64,000 nt of DNA from Medakamo hakoo (GCA_026636295.1 CP089457.1:434001-498000), one strand, 5' to 3'. Positions 11,383-24,044 are shown, counted from the stretch's first letter. Numbers and translations: made by a program. Notes: generated by a model not told the origin, from the letters alone.

Positions 11383-12606
11383 CTAAGCCAGCAACGCCGC
11401 CCGGCGCCGCCCACCACCGCGGACGGCGCTCGCCTTGCGCCGCCGCCCATCCACGCGCTGTGGCTCGGCCACCGTCATGTTCATGTCCCCAAACTGCAAG
11501 GCGAGGAGTGGGCGACCGCGCAAGAGGCGGTGCAAGCATTCCTGCGACCCGCCGTGTCCGCCTCCGTCCTCGCTGCCCTCCGGCCACAGGACGCGCGCGG
11601 GCGGCAGTGGCCGCACCCGCGTCGCCAGGGCGCACGCGTACTGGAGCAGGGCCGGGCAGGCGGGCGTGCCACCGGAAAAGCTGGGGAGGGAGAGGGACAG
11701 GCGCGGGCCGGGCCAGGAGCGTGGGGGTGGGGCGGGCGGCAGGGCGAGGCCGCACACGGGGCGCGTGGTCGGGGAGGAGGGCGAGCCGCCGTCTTCGGCG
11801 GAGATGAGGACGACGCCGGTTGGAGATGGTCCGGGACCGGCTGGGTCCGACGCTTCCCACCAGGTCGGGCGGGAGGGTGGGGGAGGGCGCGGAGGCGTGC
11901 GCGCCGCCTTGGGCCGGGCAAAGGGCGCGCGCGGCAGCGGGCGGGTGCGCGGCGCCGCGGCGGGAGGCGCTTCTTCTTCGACCGCCGGCGGGAAGGGGCT
12001 GAAGCTGGCGACCCGGGACGGCAGCCCTACTGACCGGATGCCGTGGTCCCGGGCTTCCTTGTTGGACACGTACACGCGCGCGGCCCAGGCGCAGGACGTC
12101 GGGAAATTCCAGACCAGGCCGGCCATCGCGACGAGCTGTGTGGGTGGGAGGGGGTGGTGGCGGGTGAGAGCTTTTGCGTTGGAGGAGGCGGTGAGCGTGG
12201 AAGCATGGATGGAACCTCTCCTTGCGTCTTACCTCGTCAAAGGCGCCCACAGGACTGTCGGTGTAGCGGGCCAGGTAGAAGCCGCCGAGGGTGTGGCTGT
12301 TTTGGAGGGGGGGGGGGGTGAGAAAAAGGGGATGGAAAAGAACAAAAACAGCCGCCCACCCAACACAAAACTCACCCAAACAGGCTGACGATCTTGAATT
12401 CGGGCGGGATGTACTTGCGCGCCTCCTCCGTGGGGACGAGCTGGAGCTGGTAGAAAGCACTGGTTTTGGTGCGGGGGGATGGGATGGGGCGTGGAGAGAG
12501 AGGGTGAGGGAGGGGTTCAGTCGTCGTGTCGCCGCTCGCTCGCCGTCGCACCCACAAAAACGACGCACCTGCCCTTGAAGGTCCAGGGCGCCCGGCCGTA
12601 ACCCAT
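11383..12606 (-). CDS. NXD1: NXD1-like protein (NEOXANTHIN-DEFICIENT 1 homologue)
   Basis: Predicted 312 aa, minus-strand exons 12606-12569, 12459-12376, 12296-12233 and 12135-11383. In plants NXD1 is required for neoxanthin accumulation; its biochemical activity is not known, although the fold resembles the acetoacetate-decarboxylase superfamily. Seen here: MGYGRAPWTFKGS, LVPTEEARKYIPPEFKIV, HTLGGFYLARYTDSP, AFDELVAMAGLVWN and PTSCAWAARVYVS, an unbroken set of NXD1 signatures that dictates each exon junction. The C-terminal half is richer in Pro/Ala/Gly, and a basic tail follows FGDMNMTVAEP. No transit peptide is visible. It is divergent to the EamA transporter (189-bp spacer) and convergent with CAND1. 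Confidence 0.83.
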
Positions 12607-12695
12607 GGCGGCTGCGTGTTCACCGCACGCGTACGGTGATGACGCGCCGGGGACGAGAGGGGAGGGGCGTGCGTGAGCGCCGTCGCCCGGCGACG

Positions 12696-12704
12696 TTTTC
12701 GCGC
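12696..12704 (+). promoter_or_regulatory. E2F-like site in NXD1/transporter shared promoter
   Basis: TTTTCGCGC fits the E2F/DP consensus TTTSSCGC and lies in the 189-bp spacer between divergent start codons. Chance matches are frequent in DNA this GC-rich, so this is only a candidate. Confidence 0.25.
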
Positions 12705-12795
12705 GTGCGCGAGCGCCTAGCCGCGAAAGACCGAGTGTCCGAGTGCTCAGTTCGCTGTTTCGCAAGAAGCGGCGGTTGAAAAAAAAAAGCCGGGG

Positions 12796-14175
12796 ATGGC
12801 CGCCTTCGCCCTGCGGCCGTCCGGCCCGCCGCCGGCAGCGGGCGAGGCGTCCACGTCCGGCAGGAGGTCCACGGCAGCTTGCCTGCCGGTCCGCGCGTCC
12901 TGCCCGCGCGTTCCACGACCGCGAATCGTGAGCGTCGCCGCCGCGCCACCCAAACGCGCCGCCGCCACGGCGGCGCGGCCGCTCTCCCCACCTCCGGCCC
13001 TCCAGTCCTTGGAAGAGAGTGATCCGCAGGCGACTGTGATCAAGGGGAAGCGGTTCTGGGATTGGGACAGGTGCGTGTCGAGCGGCGTGCATGCAAAGGC
13101 GGCGCGGGCCGGGGAGACACCCGCGCGCTCGACCCTCCCTCTCCCGCTCTCTCCAGGCACGCCCTCCTCCCACCTCATCTCTCATCCGCCACTCCCCCTC
13201 GAAAAAACTCTCAACAGTTGGACCCCTCGCGGCCGGGGCCTCCTCCTGCTCAACCTCCTCGTCCTGTTGTGCGCGTCAAACTGGGTCATCATCAAAGAAG
13301 CCGAGGCGTCCAGCCCAGTCGACCCGGAAGCGTTCACGGCCCTGCGCTTTTTCGTCGCCGCGCTCGCGTTTGCGCCCTGGCTGCCGAAAGGCCTGCGAGA
13401 CAGAAACACGGCGGTGGCGGGCTTGGAACTTGGCCTGTGGTCGGCGCTGGGCTACCTGACCCAGGCCGAAGGCTTGCTCACCACCGACGCGTCCAGGGCC
13501 TCCTTCCTGTCCACGTTCTCCGTCGTCACGGTGCCGATGCTCGCGGGCCTGGACGGCAACCCGGTCTCGCTGACGACCTGGGCGTGCGCGGGCTCGGCCA
13601 TTTTGGGAGTCTTCTTCCTGGAAAACGGCGGCGCTCCGCCCTCCTGGGGCGACGCCTGGTCGCTGGCCTCCGCCGTCTTTTTCGCCGTCCAGATTTATCG
13701 GACGGAAGCCCGGACGAAGAGCGTGCCCGAAGACAGCGTCCTGCCGCTGCTGGCCGTCATCGTCGCCGTCGTCGCGGTCATCACCACCGGCGCCGCCGCC
13801 GCGCGCGACCCGACCTCCGTCGGCCACCTGGTCGGCGTGGGCCCGGGCGCCATGCGCGACGCGCTGGCCGCCGTCGCGTGGGGGCCGATCCTGTGGACGG
13901 GCTTGATGAGCACGGACGCGGTGTTGCTGCTGGAACTCGTGGCCCTGCGCTGGGTGTCGTCGGTCGACGCCGCCATTGTGTACACGACCGAGCCCGTGCT
14001 GGGCGCCATCATCGCGTGGGTGGTGTTGGGCGAGAGGTTTGGGCCCAAAGGCTTCCTGGGCGCGGCGATCATCCTGGTGTCGGCCCTGACGACGCAGCTG
14101 GTGGGCGCGAGTGGCGGCGGGGGTGGAGGGAAGGACGAGGTGGTGGAGAACAAGACGACCAAGCGGAGGGGGTGA
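12796..14175 (+). CDS. EamA/DMT-family transporter, probably plastid envelope
   Basis: Predicted 410 aa, exons 12796-13070 and 13218-14175. The 147-bp intron stays open in the same frame, but its GTGCGT donor, the TC-rich end with CAACAG, and the poor intron-encoded peptide argue that it is removed. The first about 90 residues are basic and Ser/Pro/Ala-rich, as in a transit peptide. They are followed by about ten hydrophobic helices in two EamA halves. Typical positions seen are LLLLNLLVLLCASNWVIIK, the first-half end near LGVFFLENG, and the second-half AAIVYTTEPVLGAIIAWVVLGE with GAAIILVSAL. The substrate cannot be read from sequence; plastid EamA proteins carry varied small metabolites. Confidence 0.8.
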   Translation: MAAFALRPSGPPPAAGEASTSGRRSTAACLPVRASCPRVPRPRIVSVAAAPPKRAAATAARPLSPPPALQSLEESDPQATVIKGKRFWDWDRCVSSGVHAKAARAGETPARSTLPLPLSPGTPSSHLISHPPLPLEKTLNSWTPRGRGLLLLNLLVLLCASNWVIIKEAEASSPVDPEAFTALRFFVAALAFAPWLPKGLRDRNTAVAGLELGLWSALGYLTQAEGLLTTDASRASFLSTFSVVTVPMLAGLDGNPVSLTTWACAGSAILGVFFLENGGAPPSWGDAWSLASAVFFAVQIYRTEARTKSVPEDSVLPLLAVIVAVVAVITTGAAAARDPTSVGHLVGVGPGAMRDALAAVAWGPILWTGLMSTDAVLLLELVALRWVSSVDAAIVYTTEPVLGAIIAWVVLGERFGPKGFLGAAIILVSALTTQLVGASGGGGGGKDEVVENKTTKRRG

Positions 14176-14824
14176 GTTTTGTGACGGCGGTTGCTCGTTG
14201 TTTTTTAGGGCGAGGGCGCGAAGAGAGGTGGAATGGAGGGAGCGGGCCGCCGCGCTCACGCCCGCCGTCAGGCCTCGATCGTTTTTTCCACGCGACCAAC
14301 ATCCGCGCACCCGCGCCTGACCACGCGGGCGCGGACAGGCCGTCGCACTGCCCGGGTGCGTTGAACTCGAAGGAGTTTTTTTGGGCGTGTCTACGCTGAC
14401 GGTGGAACCGAAAGAGTCTTGGCGGGTGGAAGTCGACAGCACAAGCACGCACGTGCACGCAGGTGCCAGGACGGCTCTCTACGCAGGCCGACGCGAACGA
14501 CAAATGCCGCTCACCCCGCCCCACGCGCTTGGCACACGGGAGTTCCGAAGGGCCAGCAGGCGGCACACACCGAAAACAATATTCTCTCCTTGGTCCATCG
14601 ACGGCCGCCTCCCATCTCGGCACTCGACCGCCCACCCCGCGCCCTCGAGGTTTAGGGCTGAGGGAGGTGGCCGCCCAACCGCACGCCCGTCCCCACTCCT
14701 CCCACCTCCTCTTCCCACCCCTCGGACAAAAGCACCAGTGAGACACGCACTCGTTGCACGAAGAAAAGCACATCAAAAAGGCAGCCCCGCCGCACCCGCC
14801 CCCTCCCCTCCCCTCTCCCACCCC
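14176..14824. other. Convergent intergenic region, no gene recognised
   Basis: This is 649 bp between the stops of the EamA transporter (+) and IPMDH (-), unusually wide for this window. I looked for tRNA-like cloverleaf parts, a small conserved protein and repeats and found none. It probably holds two 3' UTRs. Open frames here are antisense extensions of neighbouring genes. Confidence 0.5.
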
Positions 14825-16193
<1,369 letters not shown>

Positions 16194-16383
16194 TTAGTAA
16201 GGCGGTGGGGTGGGTGGTGTGTGGAAAGGAGGACGTGGGCGTGGCGGCGTGCGGCGATTTTGTTTCCGCCCGTCGCGCAAAACCAGAGAGTGGGGAGTGC
16301 CGCGCGGGCAGACCTAGCCACCAAGGCCCGGCCTGGATCGGACAAAAAAAACGGAACTCTCGCCGATGTAAAAAGCTAACACT

Positions 16384-19074
16384 TCACACAGGGACAGACA
16401 CCGCCTCATCCACCACCGCCGCCGGCTCGCCGCCTTTCCCACCGTCCACTTCCCCGACCGCCCTCAGCAACGCCGCCGCTTTCAGCCGCATCTCTTCGTA
16501 TTCACCTTCCGCCGTCGACTGGATCACCACCGCCCCGCCCGCGCCAATGCTCAGCGCGTCGGACGCCCGGTCCAGAATGGCCGTCCGAATGACGATGTTC
16601 AGGTCAAAGGGCGTGCCGGGCAGCACGGAAAACCAGCCGACGGAGCCGGAGTAAGGGCCGCGCGCGGCGCCTTCCAGCCTGTCGAGGATGTCCATGGACC
16701 GGGCTTTCGGCGCGCCCGTCATGGACCCGCCGGGGAAGGCGGCGCGGACGGCGGCCAGGGCGCTGACGCCGGGCGCGCGCTTGCCGACCACGGTCGACAC
16801 CAGCTGGTGGACGGTCGCAAACGATTCCACCTCCATCAGGCCCGGGACGCGGACCGAGCCGGTGCCGCACACGCGGCCCAGGTCATTGCGCAGCAGGTCG
16901 ACAATCATCAGGTTCTCGGCCCGGTCCTTTTCCGAGGACGCCAGGGCGTCCGCCGCCGCCGCGTCCGCGACTGGGTCGTCGTGCACCCTGCGCGCCGTGC
17001 CTTTGATCGGCCGAGCTTCCAAGCTCCCGTCGGTTCCGCCGCGGAGGAAGCGTTCGGGCGAGGAACAGCACAGGGCCGGGCCGGACTGTCCGCCGGCGCC
17101 TTCCACGGCTTGGAAGTCCAGGAAAGCCGCGTACGGCGCCGGGTTGACGCGGCGCAGGGTCCTGTAAAGCGCGGCCGGGTCGGGCAGGGCCGCGGGCGAG
17201 CGCGCGAGTGCGGTCGTGAGGCACAGCTCGTACGAGTCTCCCGCCGCCAGGGCTGCCCGGCAGGCTTCCACGTCGGACAGGTAGGTGGCCCGGCCCCGGC
17301 GCACCGTAAAGGGCGGCGGTGGGGTGGGGAGGGGTGGCAGTGGCGGCGGCGCGGCGGTCGCGGCGGCAGACGCTGGGCCGGCGGCGGCAAGGCCGGCCAC
17401 CGCGCCGGCCATCGCGTCCACCCACGCCCGCGCCGCAGCGCCATCACTCACATCCGCCAGGGCCAGGACGTAGACGTCGCCGGCCACGTGGTCCACTGCC
17501 AGCAGCCGGTCCGCGAAGAAGAAGGCGGCGTCGGGAAGTGGCGAGGGCGGCGGAGGTGGAGCAGCGGTCGAAGCACATCCACCGCCTCCTCCGTCAGCAG
17601 CCACGCCGCACTCCGCCCGCAACTCGTAGCCCAGGTACCCGACCCACCCGCCGACAAAGGTGAAGGGTAAGCTACTTGCAGCGGTTAAGCCTGCGGAGTC
17701 TAGGGCCGCGTCGGCCAGGCCAGCGGCGAGGGCGGACCACAGAGCGTCGCGGGCAGTCGTGGTGGTCGGCGCGCGAGCGAGGGCAGAGGTCGTCAGCCCG
17801 CCGCCACCGCCCAGCCGGTAGCTGATCCGCCGCCACCGCTTCCCACCCGGCCCACCCATGAAGGAGAACCGACCCCTGTCGGGCGCGGATGACGAGTCCA
17901 GCCACCACGTGTCGGCGGACGCGTGGCCGCGGGCAAAGAGCGAGAAGAAGAGGGCCTCCCCCGCGCCGGGGCCGAGCGCGGCCGCCGCGCCCGGCAGGCG
18001 GGCGGTCAGCAGCGTCGTGATTGCTGCCGTTGCTTCCGGCACCGGCGGTGACGCGGGTGGGGATGCTTCAGGCGCCGCGTCAACACCCTCCAGCAACGCC
18101 GCCACCGCCGCGTCGGCGGACGACGCCCACGCGGGAACGGGCGGCCCTGGGCGCGCGCCCACCCCGGCCAGCGTCAAGTCCCGGAAATTCGCGCACAGGC
18201 GCGCGCCGTGCGTCGTCGCCACCGATTCCGGGTGGAACTGGACGCCGTACAGGGGCAGGGAGGAGTGACGCAAGCCCATCAGCACAGGCCGGCCGCCGTC
18301 GAGGGGCACGCCCGCCGTGGCGGGGCGGGCGGGTGCACCACCACCAGCCGCTTCGCCTTCCTTCGCGACGGCGTGCGTCGCGCCCACCGTCCAGGCCGTC
18401 GGCACTAAGCAAGCCGGCAAAGAGGGCTCGTCCACGACGAGCGAGTGGTAGCGCACGACCTCCAAGCCCTCGCCGCCGGCCGCGTCGCCTGCCGACGGGA
18501 TCCCGGCAAAGAGCGGGCACCCGGCGTGGCGCACCGCGCTCAGCCGGCCGTGGACGGGCGCGTCGGCGCGGTCCACGCGGCCGCCCAGTGCCAGGGCCAG
18601 GGCCTGCATGCCCAGGCACACGCCCAGCACCGGAATGGGCGGGGTGAGGGGCGGTCCGCCTTCCTCGACCCCGGCCGCCCAGCGCAGCAGGTCCAAGCAC
18701 ATGCCCACGTCTCCAGGCACGGCGGGCGTGCCCGGTCCGGGCGAAATGACGACGTTATCCCATTCTCGCGCTGCTAGACGAGCCCGCAACGTCGGCCAGG
18801 CAAGCTGGTCGTTGTAAATGACGGTCGGCGGGACTGTGGTGGAGGGAGAGATGGAGAGGGAAGGTTTGAGGGCGTGCAAGTGCGAAGAGGTGTCTCCCAA
18901 TTTGCCGCCGCCGCCGGCACCGTCTCCTCACACCCTCTCATCCCGGATGAGCAGGAGGAGAGACTCACCTCCGTTGACCACGGCCAACACTTGATACAGG
19001 TTGTAGGTGTAGGAGTCGTAGTTGTCGACGAGCAGGGTGCGGACGGCCCTGCCGGCGCTGCCGTCGGCCGGCAT
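16384..19074 (-). CDS. ADCS: Aminodeoxychorismate synthase, fused PabA-PabB
   Basis: Predicted 851 aa, minus-strand exons 19074-18969 and 18833-16384. It makes 4-amino-4-deoxychorismate for the p-aminobenzoate branch of folate. N-terminal glutaminase: [29 protein letters not shown], nucleophile Cys in LGVCLGMQ (about 106), and His/Glu in VQFHPES. C-terminal chorismate domain: [10 protein letters not shown], and the PIKGTARR motif (about 645) whose Lys separates ADC synthase from anthranilate synthase (PIAGT), then [26 protein letters not shown] and [10 protein letters not shown]. Linkers are Ala/Gly-rich. The start gives only about 10 residues before the glutaminase fold, so no transit peptide is visible although plant ADCS is plastidic. 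An upstream exon cannot be excluded. It is divergent to CCT5. Confidence 0.94.
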
Positions 19075-19382
19075 TTTCTCAGGCACGGCTGTGGCGTGGC
19101 CCCAGCTACTTCGTGCACAGGAGGACGGCCTAGATCAGGAGAGGGCAACCATGCAGGCGGGAGGAGGAGAAGACGCGGAGACGTGGGGAGAGGAGCGCCG
19201 TTTTTTGCGCCGAGCGCCGCGAGTCTCTCGCTCGCTCGCTCGCTCGCTCGGCGGTGTGGGCGCGTCGGGCGAGCTGCTTCGCCTTCTCTGAACCTCCCTC
19301 CACACCCGCGTTTCGTGCGAGCGAGGAAACAGAGGGACGCGCACGGCCGCCTCTCTCCTCCCCCCCCCCCCCACACGCAGCC
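19075..19382. other. Shared ADCS/CCT5 start region with (CTCG)6
   Basis: This 308-bp divergent spacer contains no gene. It carries a perfect CTCG tandem repeat at 19227-19250 and, just before the CCT5 ATG, an 11-C run within a TC-rich leader. Both features probably lie in the promoter or 5' UTR of CCT5. Confidence 0.5.
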
Positions 19383-21608
19383 ATGTCGCTCGCCTTTGAC
19401 GAGTATGGCCGGCCCTTTATCATCATCCGGGTAAGAGGGCGAGAGGCGGGCGATGGATGGCTGTTTCCAGGCAGGCTTCGCGAAGCAAAGGGGAGCGAGC
19501 GAGCGCGCAAGCGGCCGAGAAAAACGCGTCGCCGCGACCAGGGCGCCGCCTGCCCACGCTGTCCGCCCACTTGTGCGAGTGCCCTCTTTCTCGTACTCGA
19601 CGCCTGGGCCAAGCGGTACGCCGTCTTGCACCCTCTGCTCTCCCCTGCGCGCCTCACAACCCCACCCCATTGCTTTCGCCGAAAAAAATGACAGGAGCAA
19701 GACGCCAAGTCCCGCATCACGGGCTTGGACGCGGTGAAAGCCAACATCCAGGCGTGCAAGGCCGTCTCTCGCGTCCTGCGCTCGTCGCTGGGGCCAAAAG
19801 GCATGGACAAGATGATGCAGAGCCCGGACGGCGACGTGACCATCAGTGAGTGCGGGCGCGAGGGGGGGGGATTGGGGAGGGCGAGCGCGGAAGGCGCGGC
19901 GGGCGTGTGCTGCTGCACACGCCGCCGCCTGTCTGCGCGGGTGCGGCTGTGTGTGCGCTTGAGGCCTGCAGTGGGCGCTAGGCTGAGTGCGAGCCAAGCA
20001 CGTGCGGGGCGTGCGAAAAAAAGCCAAGGCGCGCGCGGCCAGATCGGTGCTCACGCTCTCCCTCTCTCAACCCCTACCCACTCCACACCCCTCTCCATCC
20101 ACAGCCAACGACGGCGCGACCATCCTGGACCAGATGGACGTCCAGCACCAGGTCGCCCGCCTGCTGGTCGAACTGTCCCGGTCCCAGGACCACGAGATCG
20201 GGGACGGGACGACGGGCGTCGTGGTGCTGGCCGGCGCGCTGCTGGAACAGGCGGAAGGGCTGCTGGACCGGGGCATCCACCCGCTGCGCATCGCGGAAGG
20301 CTACGAACAAGCGTGCAAGGTCGCCATCGCCGAACTGGAGCGGTGCGCGCAAGAGTTTAAGTACTCGGTCAAAGACACGGAGCCATTGGTGCGGACGTGC
20401 ATGACGACGCTGTCCAGTAAGATGTGCGTTTTTTTTTGGTGGTGGATGGATGGGTGGATGAATGGATGGATGGAAAGAACCCTTGCCTCTCACTCTCCTC
20501 CCCGCAAACGAAACACAGCGTCGGCCGGTGCAAGCGGGACCTGGCCCAGATCTGCGTGGACGCCGTCCTAGCCGTCGCTGACCTGGACCGCCGGGACGTC
20601 AACCTGGACCTCATCAAAGTGGACGGCAAGGTTGGCGGCCGGCTGGAGGACACGGCGCTCGTCCGCGGCATCGTCCTGGACAAGGACTTTTCCCACCCGC
20701 AGATGCCCAAATCCCTGACCGACGCCCGCATCGCCATCCTGACGTGCCCCTTCGAGCCGCCGCGCCCTAAGACCAAGCACAAGGTCGACATTGATACTGT
20801 GGCCAAATTTGAGGCGCTGCGGGACGCGGAGCGCGCGTACTTTGAGGAAATGGTGTCGCTGTGCAAGGCCGCGGGCGCGACGCTCGTCCTGTGCCAGTGG
20901 GGGTTCGACGACGAGGCCAACCACCTGTTGTTGGCCCGCGACTTGCCCGCCGTGCGCTGGGTGGGCGGCGTGGAGATTGAACTGATCGCCATGGCCACGG
21001 GCGCGCGCATCGTCCCCCGCTTTTCGGAGCTCTCGCCCGACAAGCTCGGCTCCGCCGCGTCGGTGCGCGAGGTCGCGTACGGCACGACCCGCGACCGCGT
21101 GCTGCTCATCGAGGGCTGCCCCAACACGTCGGCCGTCACCATCTTTGTGCGCGGCGGCAACAAGATGGTGCTGGAGGAAACGAAGCGGTCGCTGCACGAC
21201 GCCCTGTGCGTCGCCCGCAACCTGGTGCGCGACAACCAGGTCGTGTACGGCGGCGGCGCGGCCGAAATCGCGGCGTCCATCGCCGTGGAAGCCGCCGCCG
21301 ACAAGGTGGCGGGCGTGGAAGCGTACGCGTACCGCGCGTTTGCGGAAGCCCTGGAAGCCGTCCCGCTGGCCCTGGCCGAAAACTCGGGCCTGCCCGGCAT
21401 CGAATCCCTGACGGAGGTCAAAGCGGCACAGGTCGCGCAGGCCAACCCGTACCTGGGCATTGATTGCAACCAGGCCGGGACGAACGACATGCGCGAGCAG
21501 GGCGTGTTTGAAACCCTGATTGGGAAACGCCAGCAGCTGACGCTGGCGACGCAGGTGTGCCGCATGATCCTGAAGATTGATGATGTGATTCAGCCGGCCG
21601 AACAGTGA
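19383..21608 (+). CDS. CCT5: Chaperonin TRiC/CCT subunit epsilon
   Basis: Predicted 535 aa, exons 19383-19430, 19695-19845, 20105-20423 and 20519-21608. It is one of eight paralogous subunits of the cytosolic ATP-driven chaperonin that folds actin, tubulin and WD proteins. Seen here: [16 protein letters not shown] and [17 protein letters not shown], typical of epsilon; [20 protein letters not shown]; the ATPase loop [12 protein letters not shown] (about 98); [16 protein letters not shown] and [11 protein letters not shown], diagnostic of CCT5; [23 protein letters not shown]; and a C-terminus ending in [11 protein letters not shown]. The third intron is placed at GTGCGT (20424) because this yields [15 protein letters not shown], parallel to the animal sequence; a GTAAGA seven bases earlier would break the frame. 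Confidence 0.95.
20442..20474 (+). repeat. Imperfect (GGAT)n/(TGGA)n microsatellite in CCT5 intron 3
   Basis: The 95-bp intron is largely a T run after the donor and then this imperfect GGATGGAT tract. Similar short GGAT/ATCC tracts recur at 35852-35873 and 39229-39250, and single GGATGGAAA units occur in several other introns and 3' flanks. Confidence 0.7.
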
Positions 21609-21698
21609 GAGAGTGGGGATGAGAGTGCGTGTGTGTTTTCGAGAGCGCGGTGTTAAAACAAAAACAGTTTCTTCCTTCAAGCTTTTTTTTACAAAGTC

Positions 21699-24044
21699 TC
21701 AATCCGAATCGGACGGGCAGTACTCGGCCAGCATGTCCTCGTCTTCGGGTCCCGTCCAGGTGACGGGCTGTGCGGTAGCGGGGCGGGAGGGAGCGGCGGC
21801 GCCGGCATTTTTCTTTCTAGCCGGGCGTGCGCGGGCTGCGCGCTCCGCTTCCTCGTCGCTGGACGACTCGGCAAAGCCGCCGCCGTCCTCGTCGCTGCTG
21901 GCCTCCTCCTCCTCCCGCTCTCCATCGCCGCCGACCTTGTAGACGTCTGCCGTCTGCATGGACCGCCGATCCCGGGCGCGCTGGGCCAGGACGGCCGCAT
22001 ACCGGGCGAGAGGGGTGGACCCGGCCGCGCGTTGCTCGGCTAAAAACGCACGCACCGCATCGCCGTCCGCGGGCGCGAAGCCCGCCCGCCCACGCTCCGC
22101 CAGGACGAGCGCCGCATTGGACTCAATGGCCGCGACCAAGCCGCTGACTACAGTGCGGTGTTTCTCGGCCGGGCACCGCTTCATGAACGCGCGCAGCCGG
22201 ACGAGCGTGGGGCGGGCAAGTTCGGGAAAGGCCGGGTCAGTCGAGGCGGCGGCGAGGTGGTCGGCCAAGAGTTCGACGACTTGGTCGACCAGGTCCGCCT
22301 GGAAAGCCGGCGACGCCAGGGAAGCTTTGGAAGCGCGTAGGAGAATTGCGTCCGGGTCGGCGGCGTGGCCGGCGACGCCGCCCGAACCGCCACGACCACC
22401 GCCGCGCCCACGTTTCTTTGCGCAAAGATTCTTCCAGTCCAGGATGTCGCAGAGCAAGGGCGCCACCGGCGCGTGCACGCCCGTCGCGGACGCCAGGCCC
22501 ACCAGGGCGCGCAAGCAGCGCAGGCGCAGCGGGAAGTAACGGGGCGTGGGGACCAAGCAGGCGGCGGCCTGGAGCAGGTGGGCGACGGGAAACGCGAGCG
22601 CGCCGAGCGCGGCCGTGCCCGGCGCGGCCGCCAGCTCGCCGACCGCCCGCGCCCACAGTTCCAGGCACGCCACCGTCTGCCAGCAGTAGACGGCCCGGAA
22701 CGCGTCCTTGGCTTTCGAGCCCATGGCCCCGCGGACCACCTGGGCCAGCTGGCGGACGTAGGTGAAGGCGTGGCGGTAGGCCGCTTCCCCACCCACCGCG
22801 CCGTACGTTTCCACGACGCACGCGCCCGCCAGGGCCAGGCGGGCGGCCGTGGACGCGGACATGAATTTGGCGGACGCAACGTATTCCCTGTACAAGCCTT
22901 TCAGCGCGGCGTCCGGCGCGGGGTCGGGCAAGGACAGGGCGGCAGCCCGGACAAAGAGCGCGGCCTGCAACGCCGGGCCTGGGTCGGGCCCGCCAAAGAC
23001 TTTGAGCGCGGCTTGGACCCACTTGCGCTGCAGGCGTTCGGAGCAGACCAGGAAGGGCACGGACGGGCGGGCACACCGCAGGATGAAGGCCGACATGGCC
23101 GGGTCGGTCATGGCGCCGAGCAAGTGGACGGTGTTGCCCAGGTACGATTTGATGAGGGGCTCGGCCTTGCGCCAGCGGGGCGAGGTGCGCGGGTCCAGCC
23201 GGCTGGTGGACGGCGACGGACGGTCGCCACCGCCCTTTTTTCCGTCATCCGCCTCTGCGGACGGCAGGTCCAGCACCCGGCGGAACAGGCCGTCGGCCTC
23301 GCGCAAGACAAAGAGCAGCAGGGCGTTGAAGGCCGCGCCCGACCCGAGCCGCAGCGCCGCCTGCGCACCCGCGCCGCCGTCGTCCTCGTCCGCGCCGACC
23401 TCGCCGTGGTGGCACGCGGCCCGGTACGTCTGCATGAGCGTGCGCAGGGCGCGCAGGGACGGGTCGGCTTTGGTGGCCCGGCACCACTCCAGGATGGCGG
23501 CGGCCTGGCCCGGCTTGGGCGGCGCGGGCTTGGCCGGGCGGTCGGGCGTGGCCGGAGCTGCAGCGGCGGCGGCGGCGGTGGTGGGGCGCCCTTCCTCGTC
23601 GTCGTCGGTGCCGCCTTCCTCCTCATCTTCAGACGTGCCGGGTGAGATGCTCAGCCGGGCGGGCGCGGGCGCGTCCTCCACCTCGCCACCGCTGTCGTCG
23701 TCGTCGTCGTCGTCGTCGGAGGAGGCGGAGCCGCCTTCACCATCCTCGCTGCCGCTGCTTGCCTCGCCGCCCTCTTCCTCAAAGGCCAGCAGCTCCTCGT
23801 CCGCGGCGGCCAGGTACTCGTAAAAGTCCGGGTCCGCGTCTTTCAGGGCGGCCAGGTCGGCTTTGTGCCGGTCGGCCGCGGACAGGCGCGAGTGTTTTTT
23901 AGCGGGCTTGGATGGGGGCGGGTTGCCGGCGGCGGCGCTGCGCTGCGTCGGCTTGCTGCCGCCACGACCACCACTCCCAGCCTCGCCCTCCACCGCCGCC
24001 GCCACGTCATCAAAGCCACCGGCTAAGAAAGCGTCCAGGTCCAT
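21699..24044 (-). CDS. NOC2: Nucleolar complex protein 2 (NOC2 family)
   Basis: Intronless, predicted 781 aa from the ATG at 24044. NOC2 pairs with NOC1 or NOC3 to move pre-60S particles through the nucleolus and nucleoplasm. Seen here: MDLDAFLAGGFDD at the start, parallel to the VDEFLASGFDS of animal NOC2L; HKADLAALKDADPDFYEYL; a long acidic stretch (about 95-150); SGAAFNALLLFVL; a core with YRHAFTYVRQLAQVVRGAM and FRAVYCWQTVACLELW; YFPLRLRCLRAL; and a second acidic C-terminal tail ending DEDMLAEYCPSDSD. An in-frame ATG at 24161 would add 39 Ala/Arg-rich residues; I prefer 24044 for its match to the family. Its stop is 90 bp from the CCT5 stop (convergent). Confidence 0.92.
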   Translation of the reverse strand: MDLDAFLAGGFDDVAAAVEGEAGSGGRGGSKPTQRSAAAGNPPPSKPAKKHSRLSAADRHKADLAALKDADPDFYEYLAAADEELLAFEEEGGEASSGSEDGEGGSASSDDDDDDDDSGGEVEDAPAPARLSISPGTSEDEEEGGTDDDEEGRPTTAAAAAAAPATPDRPAKPAPPKPGQAAAILEWCRATKADPSLRALRTLMQTYRAACHHGEVGADEDDGGAGAQAALRLGSGAAFNALLLFVLREADGLFRRVLDLPSAEADDGKKGGGDRPSPSTSRLDPRTSPRWRKAEPLIKSYLGNTVHLLGAMTDPAMSAFILRCARPSVPFLVCSERLQRKWVQAALKVFGGPDPGPALQAALFVRAAALSLPDPAPDAALKGLYREYVASAKFMSASTAARLALAGACVVETYGAVGGEAAYRHAFTYVRQLAQVVRGAMGSKAKDAFRAVYCWQTVACLELWARAVGELAAAPGTAALGALAFPVAHLLQAAACLVPTPRYFPLRLRCLRALVGLASATGVHAPVAPLLCDILDWKNLCAKKRGRGGGRGGSGGVAGHAADPDAILLRASKASLASPAFQADLVDQVVELLADHLAAASTDPAFPELARPTLVRLRAFMKRCPAEKHRTVVSGLVAAIESNAALVLAERGRAGFAPADGDAVRAFLAEQRAAGSTPLARYAAVLAQRARDRRSMQTADVYKVGGDGEREEEEASSDEDGGGFAESSSDEEAERAARARPARKKNAGAAAPSRPATAQPVTWTGPEDEDMLAEYCPSDSD

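Noticed and set aside
14176-14824. tRNA or other small RNA gene in the wide convergent gap
   Set aside because: No pair of A/B-box-like segments with a foldable acceptor stem was found by eye.
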